Below are positions 8,297-18,737 of a stretch of DNA of 64,000 nucleotides, piece after piece. A model generated the notes under the pieces. The model had not been told where the DNA came from. It was given only the letters and a program-made list of their open reading frames with translations, and ran no database searches. A program made the translations under genes and the position numbers. Each line of letters opens with the position of its first letter. Within the stretch, counting starts at the first letter, position 1. Source of the DNA: Coxiella endosymbiont of Amblyomma americanum (lineage in GTDB: Bacteria; Pseudomonadota; Gammaproteobacteria; Coxiellales; Coxiellaceae); NCBI RefSeq assembly GCF_000815025.1, contig NZ_CP007541.1, positions 558,001-622,000 of the forward strand, given 5' to 3'.

Positions 8297-8562
8297 TTAA
8301 CATGAATATCACCAAGTGATTATACACAATAACAAACAACAAGAGTATATAAAAGTGATAATATCTCGAGAAAGAGTATTAAAAAATTTTTCTAAAAAGT
8401 GTCAAGTTAATGATTTTTCTTTCGGTGTATAGTCACACAATATAAAACGGATTGTCTTATAAAATATTTTGTTGAACATGCACTATAGTGTGTTGTAATT
8501 CTTCGAAGATAAAGAAATTTTACAAATAATGATATGGTGATTGGTGATGGCTAGCGTTAAAA

Positions 8563-8650
8563 CGGAGAGACAGGGATTCGAACCCTGGAAGGAGATTTTC
8601 TCCTTAACGGTTTTCAAGACCGTCGCATTTAACCACTCTGCCATCTCTCC
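8563..8650 (-). tRNA. tRNA-Ser (UGA anticodon)
   Basis: An 88-nt class-II cloverleaf on the reverse strand with perfect acceptor GGAGAGA/TCTCTCC and discriminator G, anticodon arm ACGGTCTTGAAAACCGT (anticodon UGA), a long variable arm AAGGAGAAAATCTCCTT and T-arm CCAGG-GTTCGAAT-CCCTG. CCA is not encoded. serS, which charges it, starts 1.5 kb upstream on the same strand. Confidence 0.96.
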
Positions 8651-8867
8651 AATGCGTAAAACTATTTCTCTCCATCCTATAAATAGGATTAGGCCGATAT
8701 AATTTGGGGTAAATACTAAGAAAATCTTTAACTTTTTCATTTTGTAGTATCTTACAGCATGAACACTTTCTAGTGTAATATTAAATTAATAACTAAAAGT
8801 ATGGCTATCTTTTAATTTAAAATAAAAGTATAGAATACATGTCTGAATAGTTAAGTTTATTGGTAGA

Positions 8868-10148
8868 CTATGAAGATACCGACAGAAAATCCATATTATC
8901 CATGTAAGGTTTTAGTGCTTTTGGTACACGAATACTGCCATCAGCTTGCTGATAGTTTTCCATCACAGCAATTAAAGTACGTCCTACAGCAAGACCTGAG
9001 CCATTAATTGTATGCAGAAAAGTAAGTTTTTTTGTTTTGGTGTTTCTCCATCGTGCTTGTATTCGACGGGCTTGAAAAGACTCGCAATTACTACATGAAG
9101 AAATTTCACAATAACGTCGTTGCGCTGGCAACCAAACTTCAAGATCATAAGTTTTAGCAGCAGAAAAGCCTAAATCACCAGTACATAGTTCTACTACTCG
9201 ATAAGGAAGGTTTAAAAATTGTAATACCTTTTCAGCTTGTTTAGTTAATTCCTCTAAGGCTTGATAAGAGTTTTCTGGTTTTACTAATTGAATAAGCTCT
9301 ACTTTTTGGAATTGATGTTGACGAATCATTCCATGGACATCTTTTCCATAAGATCCGGCTTCGCTGCGAAAACATGGGGTTTGAGCCACCCATTTTTCAG
9401 GCAATTGATTATTGTCAAAAACTTTATCTCTTGCTAAATTAACTAATGGTACTTCTGCCGTTGGGATCAAAAAAAATTCTGATTTTCCACTTGATATTTT
9501 AAATTGCTCTTCTCGAAACTTAGGAAGTTGTCCTGTGCCATACAGGCACTTTTCATGAACTAAATAAGGGACGTATATTTCTTGGTATCCATGATATCTG
9601 GTATGTAAATCCAGCATAAATTGTTCTATAGCTCTTTGCATACGAGCCAATCCTCCACGTAAAACAACGAATCGCGTACCTGATAACTTAGCTGCAGATT
9701 CGAAGTCTAATTGATTGTTTCCTAAAGAAGTATGGTCTTTAGGGGAGAAGTCGAAAGGAGTAAATTCACCCCACCTGCGAATCTCTTGATTATCATGTCT
9801 ATTCTTTCCCTTCGGAACAGAATCATGAGGTAAATTAGGAATTGATAATTGGAAGTTTAATAATTCTTTCTGAACAACTTCAAGTAAAGCTTTATACTGA
9901 GTTAATTGCTTTCTTAAATAAGAAACGTTGGACACTAACAATGTAATATCTTCATTTTTTAGTTTAGTTATTCCAATTAATTTGGATAATTGATTACTTT
10001 GAGTTTGTAATGATTGAGTTACTATTTGATAAGTTTTTCTCTTCTTTTCAAGATTCAGAAAAGTTTTTTTATCAAGTACAAAACCACGGAGACACAGTTT
10101 TTGTACTACTTCATCTAAGTTTTTACGTAATAACTTAGGATCCAACAT
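8868..10148 (-). CDS. serS: Seryl-tRNA synthetase SerS
   Basis: SerS charges tRNA-Ser and tRNA-Sec-type acceptors with serine. The 426-residue protein starts MLDPKLLRKNLDEV, followed by the long N-terminal coiled-coil arm (residues roughly 25-105) that grips the variable arm of tRNA-Ser. The class-II core shows FFLIPTAEVPL, motif 2 with CFRSEAGSYGKDVHGMIRQHQF, and motif 3 as NGSGLAVGRTLIAVMENYQ. AAGGAG lies 6 nt before the ATG. Two tRNA-Ser genes (8563 and 16287) are encoded within 8 kb of it. Confidence 0.98.
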   Translation of the reverse strand: MLDPKLLRKNLDEVVQKLCLRGFVLDKKTFLNLEKKRKTYQIVTQSLQTQSNQLSKLIGITKLKNEDITLLVSNVSYLRKQLTQYKALLEVVQKELLNFQLSIPNLPHDSVPKGKNRHDNQEIRRWGEFTPFDFSPKDHTSLGNNQLDFESAAKLSGTRFVVLRGGLARMQRAIEQFMLDLHTRYHGYQEIYVPYLVHEKCLYGTGQLPKFREEQFKISSGKSEFFLIPTAEVPLVNLARDKVFDNNQLPEKWVAQTPCFRSEAGSYGKDVHGMIRQHQFQKVELIQLVKPENSYQALEELTKQAEKVLQFLNLPYRVVELCTGDLGFSAAKTYDLEVWLPAQRRYCEISSCSNCESFQARRIQARWRNTKTKKLTFLHTINGSGLAVGRTLIAVMENYQQADGSIRVPKALKPYMDNMDFLSVSS

Positions 10149-10395
10149 AGCTGCTCCTTAGTCATCCAATTTAGAATATATACAATGACATTAATATCAA
10201 TCATTAGGGATCATAATGATACTATTGGTTTTAATGTAAAATAAGAAAATGATAAATCTGCATTTAAAAAATTATAGCAGTCTTGCCTAAAATGTTTTAC
10301 AAAATGTACGAAAACTTTTACTTGCCATCTGAAAAGTAAAATTTACATTGGTCAAAAAAATTACAATATTCTATCAATTCACTATAAAGAACACG

Positions 10396-10480
10396 GTGGT
10401 TCTGTTTGTCAAGATAGAAGATTTTTATCATTATTAATTAATACGGCTTAATTTAGCGAATTCTTTTATTATCAACATTT
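10396..10480 (+). pseudogene. Broken partial copy of the oligoribonuclease gene
   Basis: Positions 10400-10428 are identical over 29 bases to orn at 25770-25798, and 10456-10480 match orn 25820-25844 in 23 of 25 bases. The stretch between differs in sequence and is 6 nt (two codons) longer, so the reading frame is kept. The fragment reads [17 protein letters not shown], a stop, then FSEFFYYQHF, against [27 protein letters not shown] in Orn (shown here only as the matching core). An in-frame TAA and the missing rest of the gene make it non-functional. Flanking bases show no convincing match to orn. Confidence 0.8.
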
Positions 10481-10810
10481 TATTCGTCTTTATTTATTTG
10501 TTTTATTTAATTTCGTCAAACAGTTATGTGTCTTTCTAAGAAAACTACAATTTTTCTTATAATGCGTGGAAAATACTTGAATAAAACACATTATACATAT
10601 TACTTTTTATAGTTAAACTCTTTTAGTTTTATGAAGTTATATAGAATGTAAAACTTTTTTTCTTAGAAGATTACTTAATTGTATGCAAATTAATTATGTA
10701 AAGATGTAGGTCTTTACAGTTTTTGTGTAGTACGCACAACAGTTTTCGCTTGTGTTTTGTAGCATAATAATAGATGATTTCCATAAAAAGTTTTTATAGA
10801 GATTTATAGA

Positions 10811-10861
10811 CCATGCCATGCTATCTAAAAGCAACACGTGTAGAACAACGTAGCCGATGAT
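10811..10861 (-). pseudogene. Possible remnant of the FtsK gamma domain
   Basis: On the reverse strand, 80-130 nt beyond the ftsK stop, one frame reads IIGYVVLHVLLLDSMAW and a neighbouring frame reads HRLRCSTRVAFR. Both fall on top of the family's gamma-domain core RLRIGYNRAARLIExM, as if the DNA had suffered small indels. This is a pattern match by eye over a short stretch and could be chance. Confidence 0.35.
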
Positions 10862-10940
10862 TTATAGGAAATTTGTATTTAAAATATAACAATTTTTCTA
10901 TACCTAATCGCATATTTTTATAATATTCGTTGTAATTTTT

Positions 10941-12989
10941 TTATCGATGAAAAATCTTTTTACACGGTATTTTTTTAGTGCTAGCGTGTTTTAAATATTC
11001 TACTACACGATGTACTTCTTCGTCTCTAACATAAGAACCATGCACACGAATTGGAATGCCTGAACCTGGTGCTAGATAAAGCAAATCTCCATGACCTAAT
11101 AATTGCTCTGCACCTTGTTGATCTAGTATAGTACGAGAATCTATTTTTGAAGCAACTTGAAAAGCAATTCTTGTAGGAATGTTAGCTTTAATTGATCCAG
11201 TAATAATATCTACTGAAGGTCGTTGAGTTGCAAAAATTAAGTGAATACCTGCTGCTCGAGCTTTTTGTGCTAAACAAGTGATAAGCGTTTCAATTTTTTT
11301 ATTAATTGCTAACATTATATCGGCAAATTCGTCTGCAATGACTACAATCTGTGGTAATTCTTGCAATCTCCTCGTCATTTTTTCTAATTTTGGTAAAGAA
11401 TTGAAGCGAGACAGTTTTTCCAATCTACCTGCCTCTTGCACCTTGGTGTTATATCCAAGAATATTTCTTACTCCACACGCAGCCATAAGACGATAACGTC
11501 TCTCCATTTCGGCTACGCACCATTGTAATGCTAAGTCAGCATCTTCTACGTTAGTTATCACAGGATTAAGTAAATGCGGAATACCATCATAAGTAGAAAG
11601 TTCTAGCATCTTTGTATCAATGAGGATTAATTTTATTTTTTTTGGAGTAGATTTATAAAGTAAGCTTAAAACCATAACATTTAGGCTAACCGATTTTCCA
11701 GAGCCGGTTGTACCTGCTACTAGCAAATGCGGCATTTTGGCTAGATCGACAATAATTGGTTGATCGTTAATATCTTTTCCCAATGCTAATGTTAAGTTGG
11801 ATTTTGCATTTTTATACTGATTAGTAGATAAGACCTCATATAAGGTGACTATTTTTCGAACTTTATTTGGAATTTCAATACCAATAGTTGCTTTTCCTGG
11901 GATAACTTCTACTATTCGCACATTAGCTACCGATAAAGAACGAGCTAAGTCTTTCACTAAATTGGTTACTCGATTAACTTTTGTCCCAGAAGCTAATGCT
12001 AATTCAAAACGAGTAATTACAGGACCAAGATGTACAGCCAGCACCCGAGATCGAATGCCAAAATCTAGTAGATGCAATTCTAGTTCCATTGATCTTTGTT
12101 GTAACTCTTCTTTAAAAGAAGAAGCTTGATAATTTTTCTTAATAGGCTTGTCCAACAAAGTAAGATCTGGAACAATAAATGAATCTTTATAATAGTTTGT
12201 ATTTACATTCTCTGATTTTTTACGACACACAGTAATTTTTTTTCTATTATTCGGTTGAAGGTCTGAAATAATAATAGGTTGAGTAAGTTTATTTTTAGGA
12301 ACAATAATTACTTCTTTTGTATTTCTAGGTAATAATTCAGGAAATAAATTTCTCCATGAAATCATTTGTGATTTTTCTTTTTCTGATTTAAATATATACC
12401 AAAAAATTTCTAAAAATCTAAACCACGATAAGCCAGTGAGTAACGTAGTCCCAGTCATTAAAGAAGAGATTAAAACTAATACCGTTCCTACTTTGTTGCA
12501 AATAGACAACAGTATTTTTGCTATAATAGAGCCAAGTATTCCTCCTGAATTAAAAGGAAAGTGAGAAGGTAGATGAGGAAAGAGCACAACAGTCAGTGCA
12601 GAGCTTGCCAGTAATATTAATAAAAAACCCGAAGAATATAGAAAAAGTGAAGACCATGTTATAAGAAATCTGAACTGTTGAGCGTACTGATTTTTGAAGA
12701 AAGTCCATGCGGAAAAGACGAGCATTAAAGGAAAGAAATAAGCTGTATATCCAATTATATATAAAAAAAAATTAGAAAGTTTTGCCCCTATTCTTCCTGT
12801 AATATTATCTACTTTTTTGATTGTCATATGGTGTAAATAATTAGAAGAATCTTTCATGTGATAACTTACGAGAGAAAGAAAAAGGAAAACAGAAAAGCTG
12901 AGCGTCATAACAAAAAAACCTTCAAGTAAACGATAGCGTAGATGCACACGTTGGTTGATTTCTTTTTCTTTATTAGATTTCTTACACAC
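10941..12989 (-). CDS. ftsK: DNA translocase FtsK, lacking the C-terminal gamma domain
   Basis: FtsK anchors at the division septum and pumps chromosomal DNA so that the terminus is cleared and dimers are resolved by XerCD at dif. The 682-residue product has four or five membrane helices in residues about 25-180, a short linker, then the RecA-like motor with Walker A GTTGSGKS (426-433), Walker [13 protein letters not shown] and [26 protein letters not shown]. It ends shortly after [19 protein letters not shown]. Relatives carry a further winged-helix gamma domain that reads KOPS and activates XerD; here the frame stops before it. The start is a GTG at 12987-12989. The motor looks intact, so a shortened pump is more likely than a dead gene. 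Confidence 0.93.
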   Translation of the reverse strand: MCKKSNKEKEINQRVHLRYRLLEGFFVMTLSFSVFLFLSLVSYHMKDSSNYLHHMTIKKVDNITGRIGAKLSNFFLYIIGYTAYFFPLMLVFSAWTFFKNQYAQQFRFLITWSSLFLYSSGFLLILLASSALTVVLFPHLPSHFPFNSGGILGSIIAKILLSICNKVGTVLVLISSLMTGTTLLTGLSWFRFLEIFWYIFKSEKEKSQMISWRNLFPELLPRNTKEVIIVPKNKLTQPIIISDLQPNNRKKITVCRKKSENVNTNYYKDSFIVPDLTLLDKPIKKNYQASSFKEELQQRSMELELHLLDFGIRSRVLAVHLGPVITRFELALASGTKVNRVTNLVKDLARSLSVANVRIVEVIPGKATIGIEIPNKVRKIVTLYEVLSTNQYKNAKSNLTLALGKDINDQPIIVDLAKMPHLLVAGTTGSGKSVSLNVMVLSLLYKSTPKKIKLILIDTKMLELSTYDGIPHLLNPVITNVEDADLALQWCVAEMERRYRLMAACGVRNILGYNTKVQEAGRLEKLSRFNSLPKLEKMTRRLQELPQIVVIADEFADIMLAINKKIETLITCLAQKARAAGIHLIFATQRPSVDIITGSIKANIPTRIAFQVASKIDSRTILDQQGAEQLLGHGDLLYLAPGSGIPIRVHGSYVRDEEVHRVVEYLKHASTKKIPCKKIFHR

Positions 12990-13135
12990 TATTCTTTTTA
13001 TAATTTAGAACTTCTTAAAATTTGAATTACAGTATTAATAATTAAATTTTGGTTTTCATATTATTTTATAAACTTATTACTTATTAACAATACTGGTATT
13101 GCCAAGCAATTATAGTTAGTATTACAGACCAATAA

Positions 13136-14125
<990 letters not shown>

Positions 14126-14373
14126 CAATATAAAACAATCTTTTAAATTTTGCTTTTATCATTTACAGTATTAATTAAAGAATTTAATTGAAAAATCCAG
14201 CCATAGCCGTGAAGTAGAGTTTTTCGGCTCTAAAGATGCAATTTTCAAATGCCACAGTTTTATATAGTTAATAAAAAGTGATTCATATGGATTGATTATT
14301 ACCGAGAATTTATTGATTAAAGGCACAATTTCGGGCATTATGAGAATCTGACTGTTAATAAAGTGAAAATATT

Positions 14374-14604
14374 ATGTCAAAAGAAGAACCCCTGGAGATA
14401 AAAGGGGTGGTGGTTGACTCACTTCCTAATACAACTTTCCGAGTTAAGTTGGAAAATGGTCACGTCGTGACGGCACACATTTCTGGACGGATGCGTAAAC
14501 ATTACATTCGTATCTTAACAGGTGACACGGTAATCGTGGAACTAACGCCTTACGACTTAACTAGAGGACGAATCGTTTACCGTGAAGCTCACTCTTCATT
14601 ATAG
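14374..14604 (+). CDS. infA: Translation initiation factor IF-1
   Basis: IF-1 binds the ribosomal A site during initiation and helps IF-2 and IF-3. The 76-residue protein is one S1/OB fold with the usual signature: [24 protein letters not shown], then [35 protein letters not shown]. Four extra residues at the C-terminus (HSSL) go beyond the common 72. The ATG at 14374 lies behind a weak purine-rich leader. It stands alone downstream of trxB. Confidence 0.98.
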   Translation: MSKEEPLEIKGVVVDSLPNTTFRVKLENGHVVTAHISGRMRKHYIRILTGDTVIVELTPYDLTRGRIVYREAHSSL

Positions 14605-14938
14605 AGAATGACAATTTGTTTTTATTATTAATTGACTTTTTCTAGTTTAATGCATTTTTCTTATTTTTACCTAGGTTACTTTATTTGGATGGCTCTTATT
14701 ACAATTGAATTGGAGAGACTATTACTCTCTATAAGTCAGTGAAAATCTGATGTTTTATGCTCTTTATTCTTTTAAAAACCCTGACTTTGTTGTGTATTTC
14801 TAAACACACAGTTTTTTGGAGATACACTTATACTGTCATAACTTTTTATTTCTAATTTACAAATTTTAACGCATTATTCTTTCTATTAATTTATTTATAG
14901 AATTCTTTTAAATTTTTTACTAGAACGAAAAATTTTCA
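14605..14938. other. Gene-free gap between convergent infA and icd
   Basis: This stretch separates convergent genes. Around 14790-14817 the bases TGTGT and ACACA can pair over a loop and are followed by a T run, which might serve as a weak terminator. No open frame or RNA fold is otherwise visible. Confidence 0.45.
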
Positions 14939-16201
14939 TTACATATGGTCAATAACAGCCTTTCCAAATTGTGAAGTACTTACTTCTACCGCATTGTTCA
15001 TCAAACGAGCAAAATCATAGGTTACTATTTTATTTTTAATAGCGTTTGTAATTCCTTTAATGATTAAATCCGCTGCCTCTTTCCAATTAAGGTAACGTAA
15101 CATCATTTCTGCTGATAGGATCAAAGAACTTGGATTAACTTTATCTTTTCCTGTATATTTAGGTGCTGTTCCATGGGTTGCTTCAAACACAGCAAGACTG
15201 TCACTTAAATTCGCACCAGGAGATATACCAATACCGCCGACTTCTGCCGCTAAGATATCCGAAATATAGTCACCATTTAAATTAAGAGTTGCAATTACAC
15301 TATACTCTTCTGGCCGCAGAAGAATTTGCTGTAAAAAAGCATCAGCGATTAAGTCTTTAATAATCACGGTGTTCCCGAATTTTGGATTTTTAAAGGCAAA
15401 CCAAGAACTACCGTCCAATGGTTGTGCACCGAACTCCTTAATGGCTATTTCATATCCCCAATTTTTAAACGCTCCTTCCGTGAATTTCATAATATTACCT
15501 TTGTGAACAAGTGTTACTGAATCGCGATTATTATCAATAGCGTATTGAATGGCACGACGAACGAGTCGATCTGTTCCTTCTTTAGAAACAAGCTTAATAC
15601 CGATACCTACATTGAGAGAACAAATGCTTTTGATGCCTATCTCTGTTTGTAAAAAATCGATAAGTTTAATAGCTTCCAAACTCCCTGCTTTATATTCAAT
15701 ACCAGAATACACATCTTCTAAATTTTCTCTAAAAATAACCATATTTACTTTTTCTGGATTTGTTATTGGACTCGGTGTGCCTTTAAAGTAATGAACGGGG
15801 CGAAGACAGACATAGAGATCCAACTTTTGGCGCAGTTCTACATTTAATGAACGTATTCCTTCGCCAACAGGTGTAGTGAGAGGACCCTTAATAGCTACTC
15901 GGTATGTCTTAATTGCTTCTAAAGTTTCATCAGGTAACCAAACTTTTTTTCCATACAACTTTCTAGCTTTTTTGCCTGCATAAATTTCCATCCACATAAG
16001 TTTACGTTTTCCCTTATAAGCTTTTTCTATCGCTATATCTACAACCCTTCTCATAACCGGTGTGATATCCACACCCACACCATCTCCTTCTATATAAGGA
16101 ATAATAGGTTTGCTCGGTACATATAAACTTCCGTCATTGTTAAGGGTAATCTTTTCACCTTTTTTGGGAACATGAATGTATTGGTATTGATACACTTTCA
16201 C
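14939..16201 (-). CDS. icd: NADP-type isocitrate dehydrogenase Icd
   Basis: Icd oxidises isocitrate to 2-oxoglutarate in the TCA cycle. Of 420 residues, the substrate-binding segment is [23 protein letters not shown], with Ser118 and Asn120 at the places of E. coli Ser113 and Asn115. [23 protein letters not shown] and [15 protein letters not shown] also match the NADP-dependent bacterial type. The start is GTG at 16199-16201, chosen because AAAGGAGATATT lies directly before it. Together with mdh and the NAD-GDH in this window it supports an amino-acid-fed TCA cycle. Confidence 0.97.
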   Translation of the reverse strand: MKVYQYQYIHVPKKGEKITLNNDGSLYVPSKPIIPYIEGDGVGVDITPVMRRVVDIAIEKAYKGKRKLMWMEIYAGKKARKLYGKKVWLPDETLEAIKTYRVAIKGPLTTPVGEGIRSLNVELRQKLDLYVCLRPVHYFKGTPSPITNPEKVNMVIFRENLEDVYSGIEYKAGSLEAIKLIDFLQTEIGIKSICSLNVGIGIKLVSKEGTDRLVRRAIQYAIDNNRDSVTLVHKGNIMKFTEGAFKNWGYEIAIKEFGAQPLDGSSWFAFKNPKFGNTVIIKDLIADAFLQQILLRPEEYSVIATLNLNGDYISDILAAEVGGIGISPGANLSDSLAVFEATHGTAPKYTGKDKVNPSSLILSAEMMLRYLNWKEAADLIIKGITNAIKNKIVTYDFARLMNNAVEVSTSQFGKAVIDHM

Positions 16202-16286
16202 AATATCTCCTTTCTTCTAGTAGAGAGCATACTTCATAACAGTGAAATAACCGTCATGTTTTATTTTGATTATACTTGTTTTCCAG

Positions 16287-16376
16287 CGGAGAGGGCGGGA
16301 TTCGAACCCGCGTAGACTAATAAAAGTCTCAACCGATTTCGAGTCGGTGCCGGTATATCCACTTCGGTACCTCTCC
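16287..16376 (-). tRNA. tRNA-Ser (CGA anticodon)
   Basis: A 90-nt class-II cloverleaf on the reverse strand with acceptor GGAGAGG/CCTCTCC and discriminator G, anticodon arm CCGACTCGAAATCGG (anticodon CGA), a long variable arm and T-arm CGGG-TTCGAAT-CCCG. CCA is not encoded. It stands alone between purC and icd. Confidence 0.96.
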
Positions 16377-16490
16377 TAAGAGAAACGTCATTCTATAAAT
16401 GAAAAGAAGTTATTTGCAACTTCCTGAACCATTTCACTACAAATATCTTTTCTATAAACTTTTCTAAAAATATAAAGAAAAAAATAAAAA

Positions 16491-17210
16491 CTAATCTAAA
16501 GAGATTTTTAAACGATAGGCAATTTCTTCGTAAGACTCAACAATCTGACCTAAATTATTACGAAATCTATCTTTATCTAAGGATTTTTCCGTATGTGTAT
16601 CCCAAATACGACAAGAATCAGGACTGATTTCATCGCCTAGATAAATTTCATTATTTCTAATACCGAATTCGTATTTAGAATCTACTAAAGTTAAATTAAC
16701 ATCTGATAGCAAAGTGGAAAGCACTGTGTTAATTTTTAAAGATAAGGCTTTCATATAATCAAGCTGCAGTTTCGTTGCCCACAAAAAACATAGAGCGTGA
16801 TCTTCAGTAATCATCGGATCATGTAGAACGTCATTCTTCAAAAATAATTCATATAAAGGTGGATTTAATTGTAATTTGTTCGAAATACCTAAACGCCGAC
16901 ATAAACTACCGGCAGACATATTACGCACGACGCATTCTAAAGGAATCATTGTAAGTCTATAAACAACGGATTCATTGGATGATACCATATTTTTAAAATG
17001 AGTGAGAATACCAAAGTCTTTTAATATTCGCATAAAATATGCATTAATTTTGTTGTTTATTACCCCTTTTCTAAGTAATTTTTCATGTTTTTCCCCATCA
17101 AACGCTGTGATATCATCTCGAAATTTTACAATTAAAAATTGTGGATCATTCGTTTCATAAAGGGATTTGGCTTTACCATTGTAAAATAATTTACGTTTAA
17201 TCAATTGCAT
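16491..17210 (-). CDS. purC: Phosphoribosylaminoimidazole-succinocarboxamide synthase PurC
   Basis: PurC joins CAIR and aspartate with ATP to give SAICAR in purine synthesis. The 239-residue protein has the family opening KRKLFYNGKAKSLYE, DDITAFDGEKHE, VRNMSAGSLCRRLGI, the LVDSKYEFG signature and LGDEISPDSCRIWD. Length is the usual short bacterial form. It follows dapA on the same strand; in E. coli the order is dapA-bamC-purC, and bamC is absent here. Confidence 0.97.
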   Translation of the reverse strand: MQLIKRKLFYNGKAKSLYETNDPQFLIVKFRDDITAFDGEKHEKLLRKGVINNKINAYFMRILKDFGILTHFKNMVSSNESVVYRLTMIPLECVVRNMSAGSLCRRLGISNKLQLNPPLYELFLKNDVLHDPMITEDHALCFLWATKLQLDYMKALSLKINTVLSTLLSDVNLTLVDSKYEFGIRNNEIYLGDEISPDSCRIWDTHTEKSLDKDRFRNNLGQIVESYEEIAYRLKISLD

Positions 17211-17281
17211 TACTCTGTATTGCTTCTCTTTATCTTTTTTTGTAAACGATTATAACTATCTCTTTAGAGCAGTTGCGCCTT

Positions 17282-17297
17282 GCTTCTTAGCAGAAGC
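17282..17297. repeat. Hairpin in the dapA-purC gap
   Basis: GCTTCT-tagc-AGAAGC forms a perfect 6-bp stem with a 4-nt loop in a small GC-richer island (about 17265-17300) where bamC stands in relatives. No T run follows on either strand, so it is not a standard terminator. Its role is unknown. Confidence 0.4.
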
Positions 17298-17383
17298 GGA
17301 TTATAACATAATGTATTTTTAATGAAATCTTGCACATCGTAAAGACTTCTTATATTTAAAAGTTATAGTGGATGTAAATCAGT

Positions 17384-18280
17384 TTAAAACACAGACGATT
17401 TTTCGATACCAAGTTGATGCATAGCTTCTCGCATTGCATCGTGATATTTCTTATCAAAAAAAGTTAAAGGCAGACGAATACCCTCCTTAATCATTCCTAC
17501 TTGAGATAATACCCATTTAATGGGTATGGGATTAGTTTCAATAAACAGTAATCTGCGTAAAGGAAATAACTTTTCATTACATTTTCTCGCAAATTCAATT
17601 TTTCCAGAAGCTATTGCTGTACACAAATCGTGACATTGTTTCGGAAGAATATTTGCAATTACAGAAATTGTGCCTTTGCCACCTGATAACATAAAATCCA
17701 TCGCAGTATTGTCATCTCCACTAATCAAATCTAACTGGTTATTTCCTTGTATTTTCAGCAATCTCTTAACTCGTTTAATATCCCCAGTTGCATCTTTAAT
17801 ACCTACTATATTGGGAAATAGCTTCACCAAACGCAATATTGTTTCAGATAATAAATCACAGGCAGTGCGAGAAGGCACATTATACAATACTTGAGCAATA
17901 GGTACGGCTTTTGCTACCGCTTCAAAATGTCGAAACAGCCCTTCTTGAGTAGGTTTGTTGTAGTAAGGAGTGACTATTAATGCGGCGTTAGCACCAATTT
18001 CCATTGCATGTCGAGTAAGCTCGATGGTATAAGAAGTTGAATTAGAGCCAGTACCTACAAGTACCGGTATTCTTTTGTTAACTTGATCGACTGTTCGTTG
18101 AATAATTTTAGTTCGTTCTGAAAAAGTAATTGTAGAAGCCTCACCTGTCGATCCTAAAACGACTAATCCATCGGTATTATTTACTAGTTGCCAATCAATG
18201 AGTTTTTCAAAACTTTTATAATCAATTTCTCCACCTGTTGTCATAGGAGTTACAATAGCAACTAAACTTCCGCCGAACAT
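17384..18280 (-). CDS. dapA: 4-hydroxy-tetrahydrodipicolinate synthase DapA
   Basis: DapA condenses pyruvate with aspartate semialdehyde on the way to lysine and diaminopimelate. Counted from the ATG at 18278-18280, the catalytic residues fall at almost the same places as in E. coli: Thr45 in GSTGE, Tyr133 in LYNVPSR, Arg138, and the Schiff-base Lys162 in GIKDATGD. The protein then begins MFGGSLVAIVTPM as relatives do; an ATG six codons upstream (18298) is the alternative. GGAA lies 7 nt before the chosen start. Diaminopimelate need agrees with the wall genes found in this window. Confidence 0.96.
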   Translation of the reverse strand: MFGGSLVAIVTPMTTGGEIDYKSFEKLIDWQLVNNTDGLVVLGSTGEASTITFSERTKIIQRTVDQVNKRIPVLVGTGSNSTSYTIELTRHAMEIGANAALIVTPYYNKPTQEGLFRHFEAVAKAVPIAQVLYNVPSRTACDLLSETILRLVKLFPNIVGIKDATGDIKRVKRLLKIQGNNQLDLISGDDNTAMDFMLSGGKGTISVIANILPKQCHDLCTAIASGKIEFARKCNEKLFPLRRLLFIETNPIPIKWVLSQVGMIKEGIRLPLTFFDKKYHDAMREAMHQLGIEKSSVF

Positions 18281-18737
18281 TACATTTCCAAAAATCATCA
18301 GTAATTTTTGCTAATTATCATGACAGATTGTTGTATTAATCGCAATATTCAATAAAAGCAGATGATTAGGCCTTGAATAAACTTTTTTAATTACATTTTT
18401 ATGTTATAAACGTCAAATTATTAACCACTTTATACACAGCGTATATGCTTATTTTTTTACTAACAATCATTTATTTACTAATAATTTTATCTAAAGTTAT
18501 TCATATGGATATTGCTTCGTAAATTCATGTAAAGTGGTTTGTGTATTGAGTTTTTTCTTAACTGTATTTTTTATTCTCATAAAAAATAGTCTACGCTTCG
18601 CTTTACTGATTGCTCTAAATTACACTTTGCTAATTACGTTCCTGCATCTTACATGATAAAATGCGTTAATCGGTTTTTTGAATACAAATATCGTTCTGGT
18701 CTGTTTTTATTTTCTATTAAAAGTAGGGGTCCAATCC
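18281..18737. other. Divergent gap before the large glutamate dehydrogenase
   Basis: The gap between dapA and the NAD-GDH is AT-rich and carries no open frame that I can support. It should contain both promoters, but no -35/-10 pair stands out from the AT background. Confidence 0.45.

Larger units (their letters stand above)
10149..10940. other. Long degraded gap between serS and ftsK (792 bp)
   Basis: No intact gene lies here. The gap holds a plus-strand fragment nearly identical to part of orn (10396-10480) and, at the ftsK side, a minus-strand segment that may be the remnant of the FtsK gamma domain (10811-10861). The rest is AT-rich sequence in which I see nothing. Confidence 0.7.

Noticed and set aside
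8483-8740. 85-codon frame on the minus strand across tRNA-Ser
   Set aside because: The tRNA fold explains the sequence; the peptide is its translation plus AT-rich flanks.
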